Positions 15,709 to 24,971 are shown, numbered from the stretch's first letter. The stretch: 50,358 nucleotides of DNA from Hyphomicrobiaceae bacterium (GCA_025359165.1 JANYHG010000025.1:1-50358), one strand, 5' to 3'. Translations and numbers: made by a program. Notes: a model not told the origin generated them from the letters alone.

Positions 15709-17910
15709 ATGGAAGTCTCGTTCCGCAAAGAAATCGCCAACCTCAAGCTCGGCGCCGGCTCGACCTTTCACGGCGAGGGCATCCTCGCCGTCACCAAAGC
15801 GCTGCTACAGTCCGGCGTCGGCTACGTCGGCGGTTACCAGGGCGCACCGGTAAGCCACCTGCTCGACGTGCTTTTGCAGTCCGAGGACATCCTCGCCGAA
15901 CTCGGCGTCCATCTCCAGACGTGCACCAACGAAGCCGCCGCCGCCGCCCTTCTCGCCGCGTCGATCAACTACCCCGTGCGCGGTGCCGTCACCTGGAAAT
16001 CCATCGTCGGCACTAATGTTGCCGCCGACGCCCTGTCTAATCTCGCCTCCGCCGGTGTCATCGGCGGCGCATTGATCGTCGTCGGCGAAGATTACGGCGA
16101 GGGCGCCAGTGTGATTCAGGAGCGCACGCACGCGTTCGCGCTCAAGTCGTCGGTGTGGCTGCTCGATCCACGACCGGATCTACCGACCATCGTCCGCATG
16201 GTCGAAAAAGGCTTCGAGCTGTCGGAAGCCTCCAATACGCCGGTCATCGTCGAATTGCGCATTCGCGCCTGTCACGTCTACGGCAGCTTCGAGGCGAAGG
16301 ACAACGTGGCCGCAAAAGTTTCGACGAACGCGCGTCTCGCAGACCCGGCGGTGTTCGACTATGCCAAGCTTTCGCACCCGCCCGTCACCTTCAATCAGGA
16401 GATCGACAAGGTCACGCGCCGCAGGCCAGCTGCCGAGCAATTCATTCTCGATCACCAACTGAACGAGTTCGTCGGCCCCGCCGATGGTGACGTCGGCATC
16501 ATCGTGCAAGGCGGGCTGTTCAACGTTCTGAACGATCGCCTGACCGCAGCGGGTCTTTCAGATATCTACGGCAATTCGGCAGTCTCCACGCTCGTGCTCA
16601 ACGTCACCCATCCGCTGTCGTCCCGTCAGATCACCGAGTTTTGCGCTGGCAAAAAGGCCGTGCTCGTGGTCGAGGAAGGCGCACCTGATTTCCTCGAGCA
16701 AGCCATCGGGCAAATCCTGCGCAAGGCCGATCTGCAAACCAAGCTCCACGGCAAAGACTGCCTGCCCATGGCCGGAGAATATACCCCGCTTGTCATGGCC
16801 GATGGGCTGGCGAAGTTTTTGAAGCTGCAAACCGTTCAGCCTACCGTATCCTCCCCGCTTGAGGGGGCCGCGAAGGGTGGCGGGGCCACGAGCGCACGTC
16901 TCGACAGCGCCGCCAACGTCCTCACCAACTGGCTGACCGAGCACCAGTCCCGCGTCACCAAAGTCGCCGGGGCTTTGCAAACACCGTTACCGGCACGACC
17001 ACCGACCTTCTGCACCGGCTGTCCGGAACGACCTGTCTTTTCGGCGATGAAAATCCTCAAGCAGGAGACTGGCGCCGTTCACGTCGCAGCCGACATCGGG
17101 TGCCACGCCTTCGGCACGTTCGCGCCCTTCAGCCAGGGCAATTCCATTCTCGGATACGGCATGTCGCTGGCGTCTGCCGCCGCCGTATCCAGCGTGCAAC
17201 AAAAGCGTCCCGTGTCCATCATGGGCGACGGCGGTTTCTGGCATAATGGATTGTTGTCCGGCGTCGCCAGCGCCGCCTTCAACAAGGACGACGGCGTATT
17301 GATCGTCATGAACAACGGCTATTCCAGCGCTACCGGCACGCAGGACCTGCCATCGAGCCGTCCGAACGATGAGGGTCGTGGCAAAGGCATCGAGATCGAA
17401 CGCAGCTTGCGGGCCCTTGGCTTGGAATGGATACGGCGCGTGCGCACCTATGGTGTGTCCGAGGTCAAGCAGACACTCGACGCTGCCATCCGGTCCAAGG
17501 AAAAAGGCCTGAAGGTCATCATCGCTGACGGCGAATGCCAGTTGGCCCGGCAGCGTCGCGTGCGCCCCGCACTTGCAGCGGCGGTCGCCAAAGGCCAGCG
17601 TATCGTGCGCCAGCGCTTCTGGATTGACCCCGACATCTGCACGGGTGACCGGTCCTGTATCCGCCTGTCAGGTTGCCCATCGCTGACCGTCAAGCCCAGC
17701 GAAGATCCGCTGCGCAGCGACCCGATCGCCCATGTGAACAACGACTGTGTCGGCTGCGGTCTCTGCGGCGAGGTTGCGCACGCAGCCCAGCTGTGCCCCT
17801 CGTTCGCGCGCATCGACATAATCCAGAACCCAGGCCCATGGGACCGCTTCAAACGCACAATATCCGCTGGGCTGATGAATTTGTCCGGCGCGAGGGAAGC
17901 CGCCCTATGA
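15709..17910 (+). CDS. iorA: indolepyruvate oxidoreductase, TPP/ferredoxin subunit (IorA-like)
   Basis: This subunit oxidatively decarboxylates arylpyruvates (from Phe, Tyr or Trp) to aryl-acetyl-CoA with thiamine diphosphate. The 733-residue product has the pyrimidine-binding domain first (FHGEGILAVTKALLQSGVGYVGGYQGAP), then FCTGCPERP near 434 and the TPP motif GDGGFWHNGLLSG near 505. A C-terminal 2[4Fe-4S] ferredoxin part follows, with CTGDRSCIRLSGCP near 642 and CVGCGLCGEVAHAAQLCP near 680. The first cluster motif is altered, as in aerobic alphaproteobacterial members. The ATG at 15709 gives MEVSFRKEI, and upstream codons lack similarity. A Gly/Pro-rich linker near residue 383-395 looks like an in-frame repeat insertion. 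Its stop overlaps the iorB start (ATGA). Confidence 0.88.
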   Translation: MEVSFRKEIANLKLGAGSTFHGEGILAVTKALLQSGVGYVGGYQGAPVSHLLDVLLQSEDILAELGVHLQTCTNEAAAAALLAASINYPVRGAVTWKSIVGTNVAADALSNLASAGVIGGALIVVGEDYGEGASVIQERTHAFALKSSVWLLDPRPDLPTIVRMVEKGFELSEASNTPVIVELRIRACHVYGSFEAKDNVAAKVSTNARLADPAVFDYAKLSHPPVTFNQEIDKVTRRRPAAEQFILDHQLNEFVGPADGDVGIIVQGGLFNVLNDRLTAAGLSDIYGNSAVSTLVLNVTHPLSSRQITEFCAGKKAVLVVEEGAPDFLEQAIGQILRKADLQTKLHGKDCLPMAGEYTPLVMADGLAKFLKLQTVQPTVSSPLEGAAKGGGATSARLDSAANVLTNWLTEHQSRVTKVAGALQTPLPARPPTFCTGCPERPVFSAMKILKQETGAVHVAADIGCHAFGTFAPFSQGNSILGYGMSLASAAAVSSVQQKRPVSIMGDGGFWHNGLLSGVASAAFNKDDGVLIVMNNGYSSATGTQDLPSSRPNDEGRGKGIEIERSLRALGLEWIRRVRTYGVSEVKQTLDAAIRSKEKGLKVIIADGECQLARQRRVRPALAAAVAKGQRIVRQRFWIDPDICTGDRSCIRLSGCPSLTVKPSEDPLRSDPIAHVNNDCVGCGLCGEVAHAAQLCPSFARIDIIQNPGPWDRFKRTISAGLMNLSGAREAAL

Positions 17911-19409
17911 CACCCCCCGTGACTACCCCCACCCGCCTCCTGATCGCAGCCCTCGGCGGCGAAGGCGGCGGCGTGCTCGCAGGCTGGATTACCGAAGCCG
18001 CCGTGGCATCGGGACTTGTCGTCAGCCGCACATCTATTCCCGGCGTCGCCCAGCGCACGGGCGCAACCACGTACTACATCGAGATGATCGCAGCAGTAAC
18101 AGGCAAGCCGCGCCCTGTTCTCGCACTCAATCCCGCCCCAGGTCAGGTGGATATTCTGCTCGCCAGTGAACTGCTCGAAGCCACCCGCCTTGCCGGCACC
18201 GGCATGCTATCGGCTGACCGCACCACGCTGATCGCGAACACCGCGCGCGTCTTTACGATGGACGAGAAAATGGCGATGGCCGACGGCCGCCGCGACAGCG
18301 ATGCCATGATCAAGATCCTTGAAACGTCTGCCAGACACGCCATTCTTGCCGATTTCAATGCCATCGCCGTCACTGCAAAAGCGCCGCTCAGTGCGATCAT
18401 GCTGGGCGCGCTTGCTGCCGCTGAAGTTCTACCGCTGAGCGCCGATGCCTTGCGCGCTGCCGTCCGACACGAGGGCAAATCCGTGGCCGCCAACCTGTCG
18501 GGATTTGAAGCGGGCTTCGCCGCGATCTCCTCTGGCGCAACGTCGAGCATCGCCGCCGTCGCCCCATCACCTGAGAAAAAAGTCGTTGCCGTCGCTGAAT
18601 TTCCAGCTCGCACCAGCGTGGTCGCAGCCGAGGGCGTCGCCCGCCTCACCGACTATCAGAACGCCGCTTATGCCGGCACCTACCTCGACCACCTCAGGCG
18701 GTTTGCAGCGATGCCCGACGTCGACGACGCGCTGCTTTCCGAACTCGCGCGTCATCTCGCGGTGCGGATGAGCGTCGAAGATGTCATTCGTGTCGCTCAA
18801 CTGAAGCTTCGCGCAGCACGCCTCGCCCGCGTGACCGCCGAGGCCAAAGCGCGTCCCGGCGATATCGTCGACATCACCGAATTCATGAAGCCCGGCACGG
18901 ACGAAATTTTGGGATTGTTCCCGCCACTGCTCGCCCGCCCGCTGATGCGGCTGGCCACGAAACTGGGACTGGCCGACGCAGCCATGCCGCTGACCGTGAC
19001 GACGACACGGCTGTCCGGCTTTCTCCGCCTGAAGTTTCTCGCCGCCTTGCGCGGCTGGCGCCCGCGAACGCACAAATTCCACGAGGAGCAAATCTGGCTG
19101 CGCCATTGGCTCGGCTTGGTGGAGGCGACTGCGAAACGTGATCCAGAGGCTGCGCGAGAACTGATCGCCACCGCCAAAATCGTGCGCGGGTATGGCGCGA
19201 CCTACAAGCGCGGAATGACCAGTTTCGAGCGCATCGCCTCGACGCTGGTCGAGCCCGCGCTGACCGCAGCACATCCACCGCCCGATCTCGCCGATCAGAT
19301 CTTGCAAGCCCGCATCGCCGCCGAGAAAGATCCTGAGGGCGCTGCACTCACCGCTACGCTCTCCGCGATCGCCTTGAAACCTTCGCGCATTCTGCAGGCG
19401 GCCCAATAA
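17907..19409 (+). CDS. iorB: indolepyruvate oxidoreductase subunit beta family (IorB-like)
   Basis: The N-terminal 190 residues are the gamma/beta domain of 2-oxoacid:acceptor oxidoreductases, which carries the CoA-binding part (ALGGEGGGVLAGWITEAAVASGLVVSRTSIPGVAQRTGATTYYIE). The remainder of the 500-residue product is a helical extension of the DUF6537 type, found in aerobic proteobacterial versions but not in archaeal IorB, which is about 200 residues. The start at 17907 overlaps the iorA stop by 4 nt, so the pair is translationally coupled and surely forms one complex. The frame extends upstream inside iorA to 17673, but that part is not real. Confidence 0.87.
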   Translation: MTPPVTTPTRLLIAALGGEGGGVLAGWITEAAVASGLVVSRTSIPGVAQRTGATTYYIEMIAAVTGKPRPVLALNPAPGQVDILLASELLEATRLAGTGMLSADRTTLIANTARVFTMDEKMAMADGRRDSDAMIKILETSARHAILADFNAIAVTAKAPLSAIMLGALAAAEVLPLSADALRAAVRHEGKSVAANLSGFEAGFAAISSGATSSIAAVAPSPEKKVVAVAEFPARTSVVAAEGVARLTDYQNAAYAGTYLDHLRRFAAMPDVDDALLSELARHLAVRMSVEDVIRVAQLKLRAARLARVTAEAKARPGDIVDITEFMKPGTDEILGLFPPLLARPLMRLATKLGLADAAMPLTVTTTRLSGFLRLKFLAALRGWRPRTHKFHEEQIWLRHWLGLVEATAKRDPEAARELIATAKIVRGYGATYKRGMTSFERIASTLVEPALTAAHPPPDLADQILQARIAAEKDPEGAALTATLSAIALKPSRILQAAQ

Positions 19410-19577
19410 TCAGCTATCTTCTAACCACAGCGTATCGAGGGCGAACGTCAGTGATGCGAACGGCGGCGCGCAGACCGCATCGTCATCTTTGAATGTGCCT
19501 ACGCGCGTCCACGCCGCAGTGTTCAACTCGTACACTCCCAGCGTGCGCAGCAACTCGTCCCGACGCAATTTGGCTCG
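19410..19577 (-). pseudogene. possible C-terminal fragment of a Uma2-type nuclease
   Basis: The minus strand between a TAG at 19578-19580 and a TGA at 19410-19412 reads RAKLRRDELLRTLGVYE, then LNTAAWTRVGTFKDDDA, then VCAPPFASLTFALDTLWLEDS. The end resembles the C-terminal strand and helix of Uma2 (DUF820) endonuclease-fold proteins, where an APPF.al.f.l..LW pattern is common. There is no start codon, and the catalytic core is missing, so it is a remnant if real. It fills the gap between iorB and the ABC transporter genes. Confidence 0.4.
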
Positions 19578-19686
19578 CTAAGTCATTTAACACCATCATA
19601 GCACTATCGACCGCAGCCGTCGGCGTGCTAATTCCTCTGCCAAGACATCGTTTAGGATGTCAGCTGAAAACGTCTGGAGGGACCTG

Positions 19687-20874
19687 ATGACCACACCGAT
19701 CCAACGCCTGAACCGCCGTGCGCTGATCAAAGCCGGTGCCGCAACCGTTGCCGCGTCGGTCATCCCGACCCGTTGGGCCATTGCCCAGACAAAGCCGCTC
19801 AAGGTCGGCTTGATGCTGCCCTACTCCGGCACCTTTGCCCAGCTCGGCGAGAACATCACGCATGGCGTCGAAATGGTGCTGGCCGAAAAAGGCGGCAAGC
19901 TCGGCGGTCGCGAAGTCCAGTTCGTCAAGCTGGACGATGAATCCAAACCCGAGCTCGGCCCCCAAAACGCCGAGCGTCTGGTCAAGCGCGACGGCGTCGA
20001 CGTGCTCATCGGTACCGTCCACTCCGGCGTGCAAATGGGCATCCACAAAGTCGTCAAGGAAAGCGGCACGCTGACACTAGTGCCCAACGCCGGTAACGCC
20101 GCTGTCACCCGCGACCTGTGCGCGAAAAACGTGTTCCGCACCTCGTTCACCAACTGGCAGCCGGCCTATGCGATGGGCCTCGCGCTCGGCAAGAAAGGCG
20201 TCAAGAAGGCCAGCTGGATCACCTGGGACTACGCGGCCGGCACCGAGAGCGCCGAAGGCTTCAAACAGGGCCTCGAAGCGGGTGGCGGCCAATTCGTATC
20301 GCTGCTCACGCTGAAGTTCCCTGAAACCAACTTCCAGCCGTTGCTGGCGCAGATCCAAGGCCTCGGCGTCGATGCCATCGGCGCGTTTTTCTCGGGCGGC
20401 GGTGCGGTCCAGTTCGTCAAGGATTACGCGGCCGCCGGCATCAAGGTGCCGCTGTGCGGCTCCGGCTTCCTGACCGAAGGCACGTTGGGCGGACAGGGTG
20501 CCGCTGCCGACGGCATCGAAACCGCGTTGCACTATGGTGACGGTCTCGATACTCCCAAAAACAATGCATTCCGCGCCGCGTTCAAGGCCAAAGCCAATCG
20601 TGAAGCAGACGTGTTCGCTGTGCAGGGTTATGATGCAGCTCAGTTGCTCGCCGCCGGCCTCGAAGCCGTAAAGGGCAACATCGAAGACGAGAAGACGCTG
20701 CACGCCGCCATGGAAAAAGCCAAGATCGACAGCCCGCGCGGCGCGATCACCATGTCGCCACAGCACAACGTCGTCCAGGACATCTACCTCCGCAAGGTCA
20801 CCAACGGCCAGAACAAGATCGTCAGCACGATCGCAGCCCAACTCGCCGACCCCGGCACCGGCTGCAAGATCTAA
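19687..20874 (+). CDS. ABC transporter substrate-binding protein (branched-chain/aromatic acid type)
   Basis: This is the periplasmic type I binding protein of a HAAT-family importer. The 395-residue product starts with a twin-arginine-like signal (RRALIKAGAATVAASVIPTRWAIAQ), then the LivJ-like fold: LKVGLMLPYSGTFAQLGENITHGVEMVLAEKGG, GREVQFVKLDDESKPELGPQNAERLV, and a closing GAITMSPQHNVVQDIYLRKV. The ATG at 19687 follows GGAGGG. It heads a five-gene importer operon. Because the neighbours encode arylpyruvate and benzoate metabolism, the likely cargo is an aromatic acid rather than Leu/Ile/Val, but this is inference from context. Confidence 0.9.
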   Translation: MTTPIQRLNRRALIKAGAATVAASVIPTRWAIAQTKPLKVGLMLPYSGTFAQLGENITHGVEMVLAEKGGKLGGREVQFVKLDDESKPELGPQNAERLVKRDGVDVLIGTVHSGVQMGIHKVVKESGTLTLVPNAGNAAVTRDLCAKNVFRTSFTNWQPAYAMGLALGKKGVKKASWITWDYAAGTESAEGFKQGLEAGGGQFVSLLTLKFPETNFQPLLAQIQGLGVDAIGAFFSGGGAVQFVKDYAAAGIKVPLCGSGFLTEGTLGGQGAAADGIETALHYGDGLDTPKNNAFRAAFKAKANREADVFAVQGYDAAQLLAAGLEAVKGNIEDEKTLHAAMEKAKIDSPRGAITMSPQHNVVQDIYLRKVTNGQNKIVSTIAAQLADPGTGCKI

Positions 20875-20947
20875 GGTATCGAAGGCGCGGGCAGGGGTAC
20901 CCAGGTATCAGTTGACCGCTGCCCGCTGACCGCTGCCTGAGATCACC

Positions 20948-21820
20948 ATGACCCTGTCCAGCTTTCTCGCGCAGATCTTGAACAGCTTGCAGTACGGCTT
21001 GCTGCTGTTTCTGATCTCGTCCGGCCTGACGCTGATATTCGGCGTGCTCGGGGTGATCAACCTCGCGCACGGGTCGCTCTATATGATCGGCGCCTATACC
21101 GCCTTCGTGGTCGCACGCGCCGTCGGTTCGCTCTGGATCGCGCTGCCCGTCGCCATGCTCGGCGGCATCCTGCTTGGCAGCCTCTTGGAGCGGTTCCTGT
21201 TCCGCTACTTCTACAAGCGTGAACACCTCGATCAGGTGCTGCTGACCTTCGCGCTCATTCTCCTGTTCGAGGAAGGGCGCTCGCTGTTGGTCGGCAATGA
21301 CTTCTACTCCGTGCCCATTCCCGCCGCGCTCGATTTCTCGATCCCGATCGTCGAAGGCTTCAGCTACGCCGCCTATCGCTTCGTCGTCATCGTGTGCTGT
21401 CTGGTGCTCGCCGCCGCTCTCTTCGTCTGGATCGAGCGCACCAAGATGGGCGCGATCATCCGCGCCGCCGCCGAGCGACCGGAAATGGTCGACGCCCTCG
21501 GCATCGATCCCCGCCGCGTGCATCTGACGGTGTTCGCCGTCGGCACCGCACTTGCCCTGACCGCGGGCGCGCTGAACGCGCCGCTGTCGTCGGTGTATCC
21601 GAACATGGGCGATAACCTGTTGATCATCTCGTTCGTCGTCGTGGTGATCGGCGGGCTCGGCTCCGTCTCCGGCGCATTCTGGTCGGCACTGCTGATCGGC
21701 CTCATCGATACCATGGGCAAGGCCTACGCGCCGAAGGCCTCCGGCCTCGCGATCTACGTGCTGATGGCCATCGTTCTGCTCTGGCGTCCCAACGGTCTAT
21801 TCGGGCAGCGCGGCACATGA
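20948..21820 (+). CDS. branched-chain-type ABC transporter permease (LivH-like)
   Basis: The 290-residue integral membrane protein has about eight hydrophobic segments and the LivH signature near the N-terminus: LQYGLLLFLISSGLTLIFGVLGVINLAHGSLYMIGAY. The cytoplasmic loop contacting the ATPases is ERPEMVDALGIDPRRVHLTVFAVGTALA. It starts 73 nt after the binding-protein gene and overlaps the next gene by 4 nt (ATGA). With the LivM-like subunit it forms the transmembrane channel of the importer. Confidence 0.92.
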   Translation: MTLSSFLAQILNSLQYGLLLFLISSGLTLIFGVLGVINLAHGSLYMIGAYTAFVVARAVGSLWIALPVAMLGGILLGSLLERFLFRYFYKREHLDQVLLTFALILLFEEGRSLLVGNDFYSVPIPAALDFSIPIVEGFSYAAYRFVVIVCCLVLAAALFVWIERTKMGAIIRAAAERPEMVDALGIDPRRVHLTVFAVGTALALTAGALNAPLSSVYPNMGDNLLIISFVVVVIGGLGSVSGAFWSALLIGLIDTMGKAYAPKASGLAIYVLMAIVLLWRPNGLFGQRGT

Positions 21821-22821
21821 TCGAGGTCCCGCTGCGCACAACTCGACTGTTGCCACACACCCTTCTCGGCCGGATCGGCCTCGTTGTGTTAGCCGCCGCC
21901 ATAACCGTTCTGCCGTGGCTGGTGCCATCCTATTACGCCGAACTTGTCACGTCGGCGATGATAGCGGCCATGCTCGCGCTGTCGATGCAGTTGCTGGTCG
22001 GCGCGACCGGGCTCGTCAGCCTCGGCCATGGCGCATTTTACGGCCTCGCGGCCTATGTCGTGTACCTGATCTCGCCCGAAAACGTCGCGCTGCCGATCTG
22101 GATCACCTTGCCGGTCGCCATGCTCGTCGCCGGCGCGGCCGCCTGTGTCGTCGGGCTCTTTTCACTGCGCACGACCGGGTTCTTCTTTCTGATGGTGACG
22201 CTGGCATTTGGGCAGATGATTTTCTTTGTCTTCCACGACACCAAGCTCGGCGGCGGCACCGATGGTGCCTATCTCACCAAGCCGCTCATATCGGCCTTCG
22301 GTGCCACGCTCGATCTGCCGCGCAAGCAGAAATATCTCGGCACCTACTACGTCGCGCTCGTGCAGCTTGTGGCGATGTATCTGGGGTTGGCGATGCTGCT
22401 TCAAACTTTATTCGGGCGCGCGCTCGAAGGCATCCGCGTCAACGAACACCGCATGCGCGCTATCGGCTTCGATACCTTCAAGATCAAGTTGATCGCCTTT
22501 ACCTTGGCTGGTGCTCTCGCGGGTGCCGCAGGCCACATGTGGGCGCTGCACCGTGGTTTCGTAAATCCGGAAATCGTCGGCTGGCATCAGTCCGCCGAAG
22601 CGCTGTTGATGATCCTGCTTGGTGGTCTCGGCAGTCTGCACGGCCCGATCCTCGGCGCTCTCGCGCTGACCGGCCTCGGCGAAGTTGCGCAGTTGCTGAC
22701 TGAGCGAAAACTGCTCGTCGAGGGACTGGTCATTCTCGCCGTGGTCATCCTGCTTCCTCGCGGTCTTGCCGGGCTCGGATCTCGCAACACCTCGAATGGC
22801 GCGGGAGACAGGCATGGGTGA
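21817..22821 (+). CDS. branched-chain-type ABC transporter permease (LivM-like)
   Basis: The 334-residue second permease has the LivM signature LSMQLLVGATGLVSLGHGAFYGLAAY near 47-72 and the ATPase-coupling loop ALEGIRVNEHRMRAIGFDTFKIKL. It has roughly nine to ten hydrophobic segments. The ATG at 21817 overlaps the preceding stop by 4 nt, and its own stop lies inside the next gene's first codons, so translation of the operon is coupled. Confidence 0.92.
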   Translation: MIEVPLRTTRLLPHTLLGRIGLVVLAAAITVLPWLVPSYYAELVTSAMIAAMLALSMQLLVGATGLVSLGHGAFYGLAAYVVYLISPENVALPIWITLPVAMLVAGAAACVVGLFSLRTTGFFFLMVTLAFGQMIFFVFHDTKLGGGTDGAYLTKPLISAFGATLDLPRKQKYLGTYYVALVQLVAMYLGLAMLLQTLFGRALEGIRVNEHRMRAIGFDTFKIKLIAFTLAGALAGAAGHMWALHRGFVNPEIVGWHQSAEALLMILLGGLGSLHGPILGALALTGLGEVAQLLTERKLLVEGLVILAVVILLPRGLAGLGSRNTSNGAGDRHG

Positions 22822-23590
22822 CCCCGCCGCAACGACCCCAGCTAACGCCCTCGTACTCTGCACCGAAGGTCTGTCGAAAAGCTTCGGCGGCCTGCAGGCG
22901 ACACGCGATGTTTCGCTGTCTCTGCACCGCAACGAGTTGCACGCTGTCATCGGCCCGAACGGTGCCGGCAAATCCACGCTGGTAAATCTTCTGGCGGGCG
23001 AGTTCACACCCAGCGCCGGCCGCATCCTGCTGGAAGGCCGCGACATCACCAGCTTGAACGTCTGGCAACGCACGCGTGCCGGGGTCGCACGATCATTTCA
23101 GCGCACCAACATTTTTCTGCCCCTAACGGTGCACGAAAATGTACGTCTCGCCGCTCAAGCCCGCACCGGAACGCTCGCCTCGCTGCTGAGCCGCGCGGCC
23201 AATTCGCGCACACTTTTCGAAATCACCGACCTCGCAATCGAGCGCGTCGGGCTCACGCAATCACGCCTCCGACCCTCGGGCGAACTCAGCCACGGCGAAC
23301 AACGCCAGCTCGAAATCGCCATGACACTCGCCACCGATCCAAAGGTTCTGTTGCTCGATGAGCCGTTGGCCGGCATGGGTCAGGAAGAAGGCGAGCGGAT
23401 TTCCGCACTGCTCAAGTCTCTTGCGCGCGATCACGCGGTGCTGTTGATCGAGCACGACATGGATTTCGTGTTCAAGGTTGCCGACGTCATGACGGTGTTG
23501 GTCGAAGGTGCCGTACTGGCTTCAGGCACGCCGCAGTCGGTGCGCGAAAGTGCAGCCGTGCAAGCCGCCTATCTCGGAGGCCACGCGTGA
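22814..23590 (+). CDS. ABC transporter ATP-binding protein (LivG-like)
   Basis: The 258-residue ATPase has Walker A GPNGAGKST at 47-55, a Q-loop in RSFQRTN, the signature LSHGEQRQLEIA and Walker B VLLLDEPLAGMG, then the switch His in IEHDMDFVF. The GMGQEE stretch after Walker B is typical of LivG. The ATG at 22814 overlaps livM by 8 nt. The in-frame extension to 22766 is not supported. It energises the importer together with the LivF-like subunit. Confidence 0.92.
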   Translation: MGDPAATTPANALVLCTEGLSKSFGGLQATRDVSLSLHRNELHAVIGPNGAGKSTLVNLLAGEFTPSAGRILLEGRDITSLNVWQRTRAGVARSFQRTNIFLPLTVHENVRLAAQARTGTLASLLSRAANSRTLFEITDLAIERVGLTQSRLRPSGELSHGEQRQLEIAMTLATDPKVLLLDEPLAGMGQEEGERISALLKSLARDHAVLLIEHDMDFVFKVADVMTVLVEGAVLASGTPQSVRESAAVQAAYLGGHA

Positions 23591-24300
23591 ACGCGCCGCT
23601 GATATCAGCTGAAAATCTGCACACCTACTATGGCGAAAGCCATATCTTGCGCGGCGTGTCACTCGCGTTGACACCCGGCGAAACCGTAGGCTTGATGGGC
23701 CGCAACGGCATGGGCAAATCCACCCTCATTCGTACCATGCTTGGTCTCGTCAAGTCACGCTCGGGTCGCGTCTCCGTCGACGGCACCGACGTCACCAATG
23801 CCCAACCATTCCGCATCGCGCGACGCGGCATCGCCTACGTCCCGGAAGGGCGCGGAATATTCGCGTCGCTGCGCACCATCGAAAATCTGACGCTGGCAGA
23901 ACGCCCCGGCGTCGACGGCAGCCGACAATGGACCGTCGAGCGCGTGCTTGATCTTTTCCCGCGCATTCGCGAGCGCGCCTCAAACATGGGCCACCAGCTC
24001 TCTGGCGGCGAGCAGCAGATGCTGGCAATCGGCCGGGCGTTGCTGACCAATCCGCGCGTGCTCATTCTCGACGAAGCAACCGAGGGCCTGGCACCGCTGA
24101 TCCGCGACGAGATCTGGCGCACGATCCGGCTGGTACGCGACGCCGGCATCGCCACGCTCGTCGTCGACAAAACGGTGAGCGAAGTGACCGCCGTCGCCGA
24201 CCGGGTCGTCGTGCTGGTCAAAGGCGAGATGGTGTTCGACGGCAATCCCCAAGCCCTGCTCGCCGACCAAGCCCTGATGCAACGCACGCTCGGGGTATAA
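23587..24300 (+). CDS. ABC transporter ATP-binding protein (LivF-like)
   Basis: The 237-residue ATPase has Walker A GRNGMGKST, signature LSGGEQQMLAIGRALL and Walker B VLILDEATEGLAP, all in the LivF form. The residue in the switch-His position is Lys/Thr (VVDKTVSEV) where most LivF have His-Asn/Asp. The start is GTG at 23587, overlapping the livG stop by 4 nt (GTGA). It is the last gene of the plus-strand arm, followed by hairpin repeats where the minus-strand arm ends. Confidence 0.92.
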   Translation: MNAPLISAENLHTYYGESHILRGVSLALTPGETVGLMGRNGMGKSTLIRTMLGLVKSRSGRVSVDGTDVTNAQPFRIARRGIAYVPEGRGIFASLRTIENLTLAERPGVDGSRQWTVERVLDLFPRIRERASNMGHQLSGGEQQMLAIGRALLTNPRVLILDEATEGLAPLIRDEIWRTIRLVRDAGIATLVVDKTVSEVTAVADRVVVLVKGEMVFDGNPQALLADQALMQRTLGV

Positions 24301-24316
24301 AAGTCCACAACAAAGA

Positions 24317-24402
24317 CCTGTAGGTTGGGTCAAGCCTCTAGGCGCGACCCAACATCACTTGCTCATGCCGCAAATGTTGGCCCGCACTGCGCTTGACCCA
24401 AC
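24317..24402. repeat. tandem GTTGGGTC/GACCCAAC hairpin repeats
   Basis: The first element pairs GTTGGGTC (24324-24331) with GACCCAAC (24346-24353), with an inner GCC/GGC stem in the loop. The second pairs GTTGGCCC (24376-24383) imperfectly with GACCCAAC (24395-24402). The flanking CCTGTAGGTTGGGTC is the exact reverse complement of 81-95. The pair sits between the convergent ends of the ABC importer and VOC genes and probably serves as a bidirectional terminator. Confidence 0.75.
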
Positions 24403-24410
24403 TCACGTTC

Positions 24411-24971
24411 CTACGTTCCCCGCAACCCGCTCATCTCGACGATCGCATCCGCCAGATGCGGATCTGCAATGTTCTTGGCCCCCGCCGCGACACGAATCTT
24501 GTGCGCCCGCGCGAGCACATCCGCATGCGTGAAGCCGTACGGCGGATCGAACTTGTAACAGGCCAGCTCAAAAATATGGCCGAGCGGATCGCGAAAGTAC
24601 AAGCTGTCCATGAACCCGCGATCGACAGCACCCGACGACGCAAAGCCGCGTGTTTTCAGCCGGTCGGCGGCCTGCGTATAAGTCGCGCGCGAAACGATGA
24701 AGGCCAGATGGTGCAGGCTGCCGGCTTTCAACGGTGTCGGCCGCGCGTCCTTCGGCCAATCCTCGCTGGTGAAGATCGTGATCAGCCGACCGTCGCCCGG
24801 ATCGAAATACAGATGGTTCTGCGTCTCGTCGTCGAGGTTCGGCTGCTCGAACACCAACGGCATTCCGAGCACGCCCTGCCAGAAATCGACCGACGTCTGG
24901 CGATCCGCTCCCATGAACGTAATGTGGTGGATGCCTTGCGTCTGGATTCGGACAGGTTTGTTTTCGGCCAT
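24411..24971 (-). CDS. VOC-superfamily protein (glyoxalase/dioxygenase fold)
   Basis: The 186-residue product has two beta-alpha-beta-beta-beta modules with the metal-ligand pattern His16 (GIHHITF), His88 (SLHHLAF) and Glu135 (DPLGHIFELACY), as in ring-cleaving and glyoxalase-like VOC enzymes. The DPLGHIFEL segment is characteristic of dioxygenase-like members. The ATG at 24971 follows AGGA. As last gene of the box cluster it may act on an aromatic or CoA-thioester intermediate, but no substrate can be assigned. Confidence 0.8.
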   Translation of the reverse strand: MAENKPVRIQTQGIHHITFMGADRQTSVDFWQGVLGMPLVFEQPNLDDETQNHLYFDPGDGRLITIFTSEDWPKDARPTPLKAGSLHHLAFIVSRATYTQAADRLKTRGFASSGAVDRGFMDSLYFRDPLGHIFELACYKFDPPYGFTHADVLARAHKIRVAAGAKNIADPHLADAIVEMSGLRGT

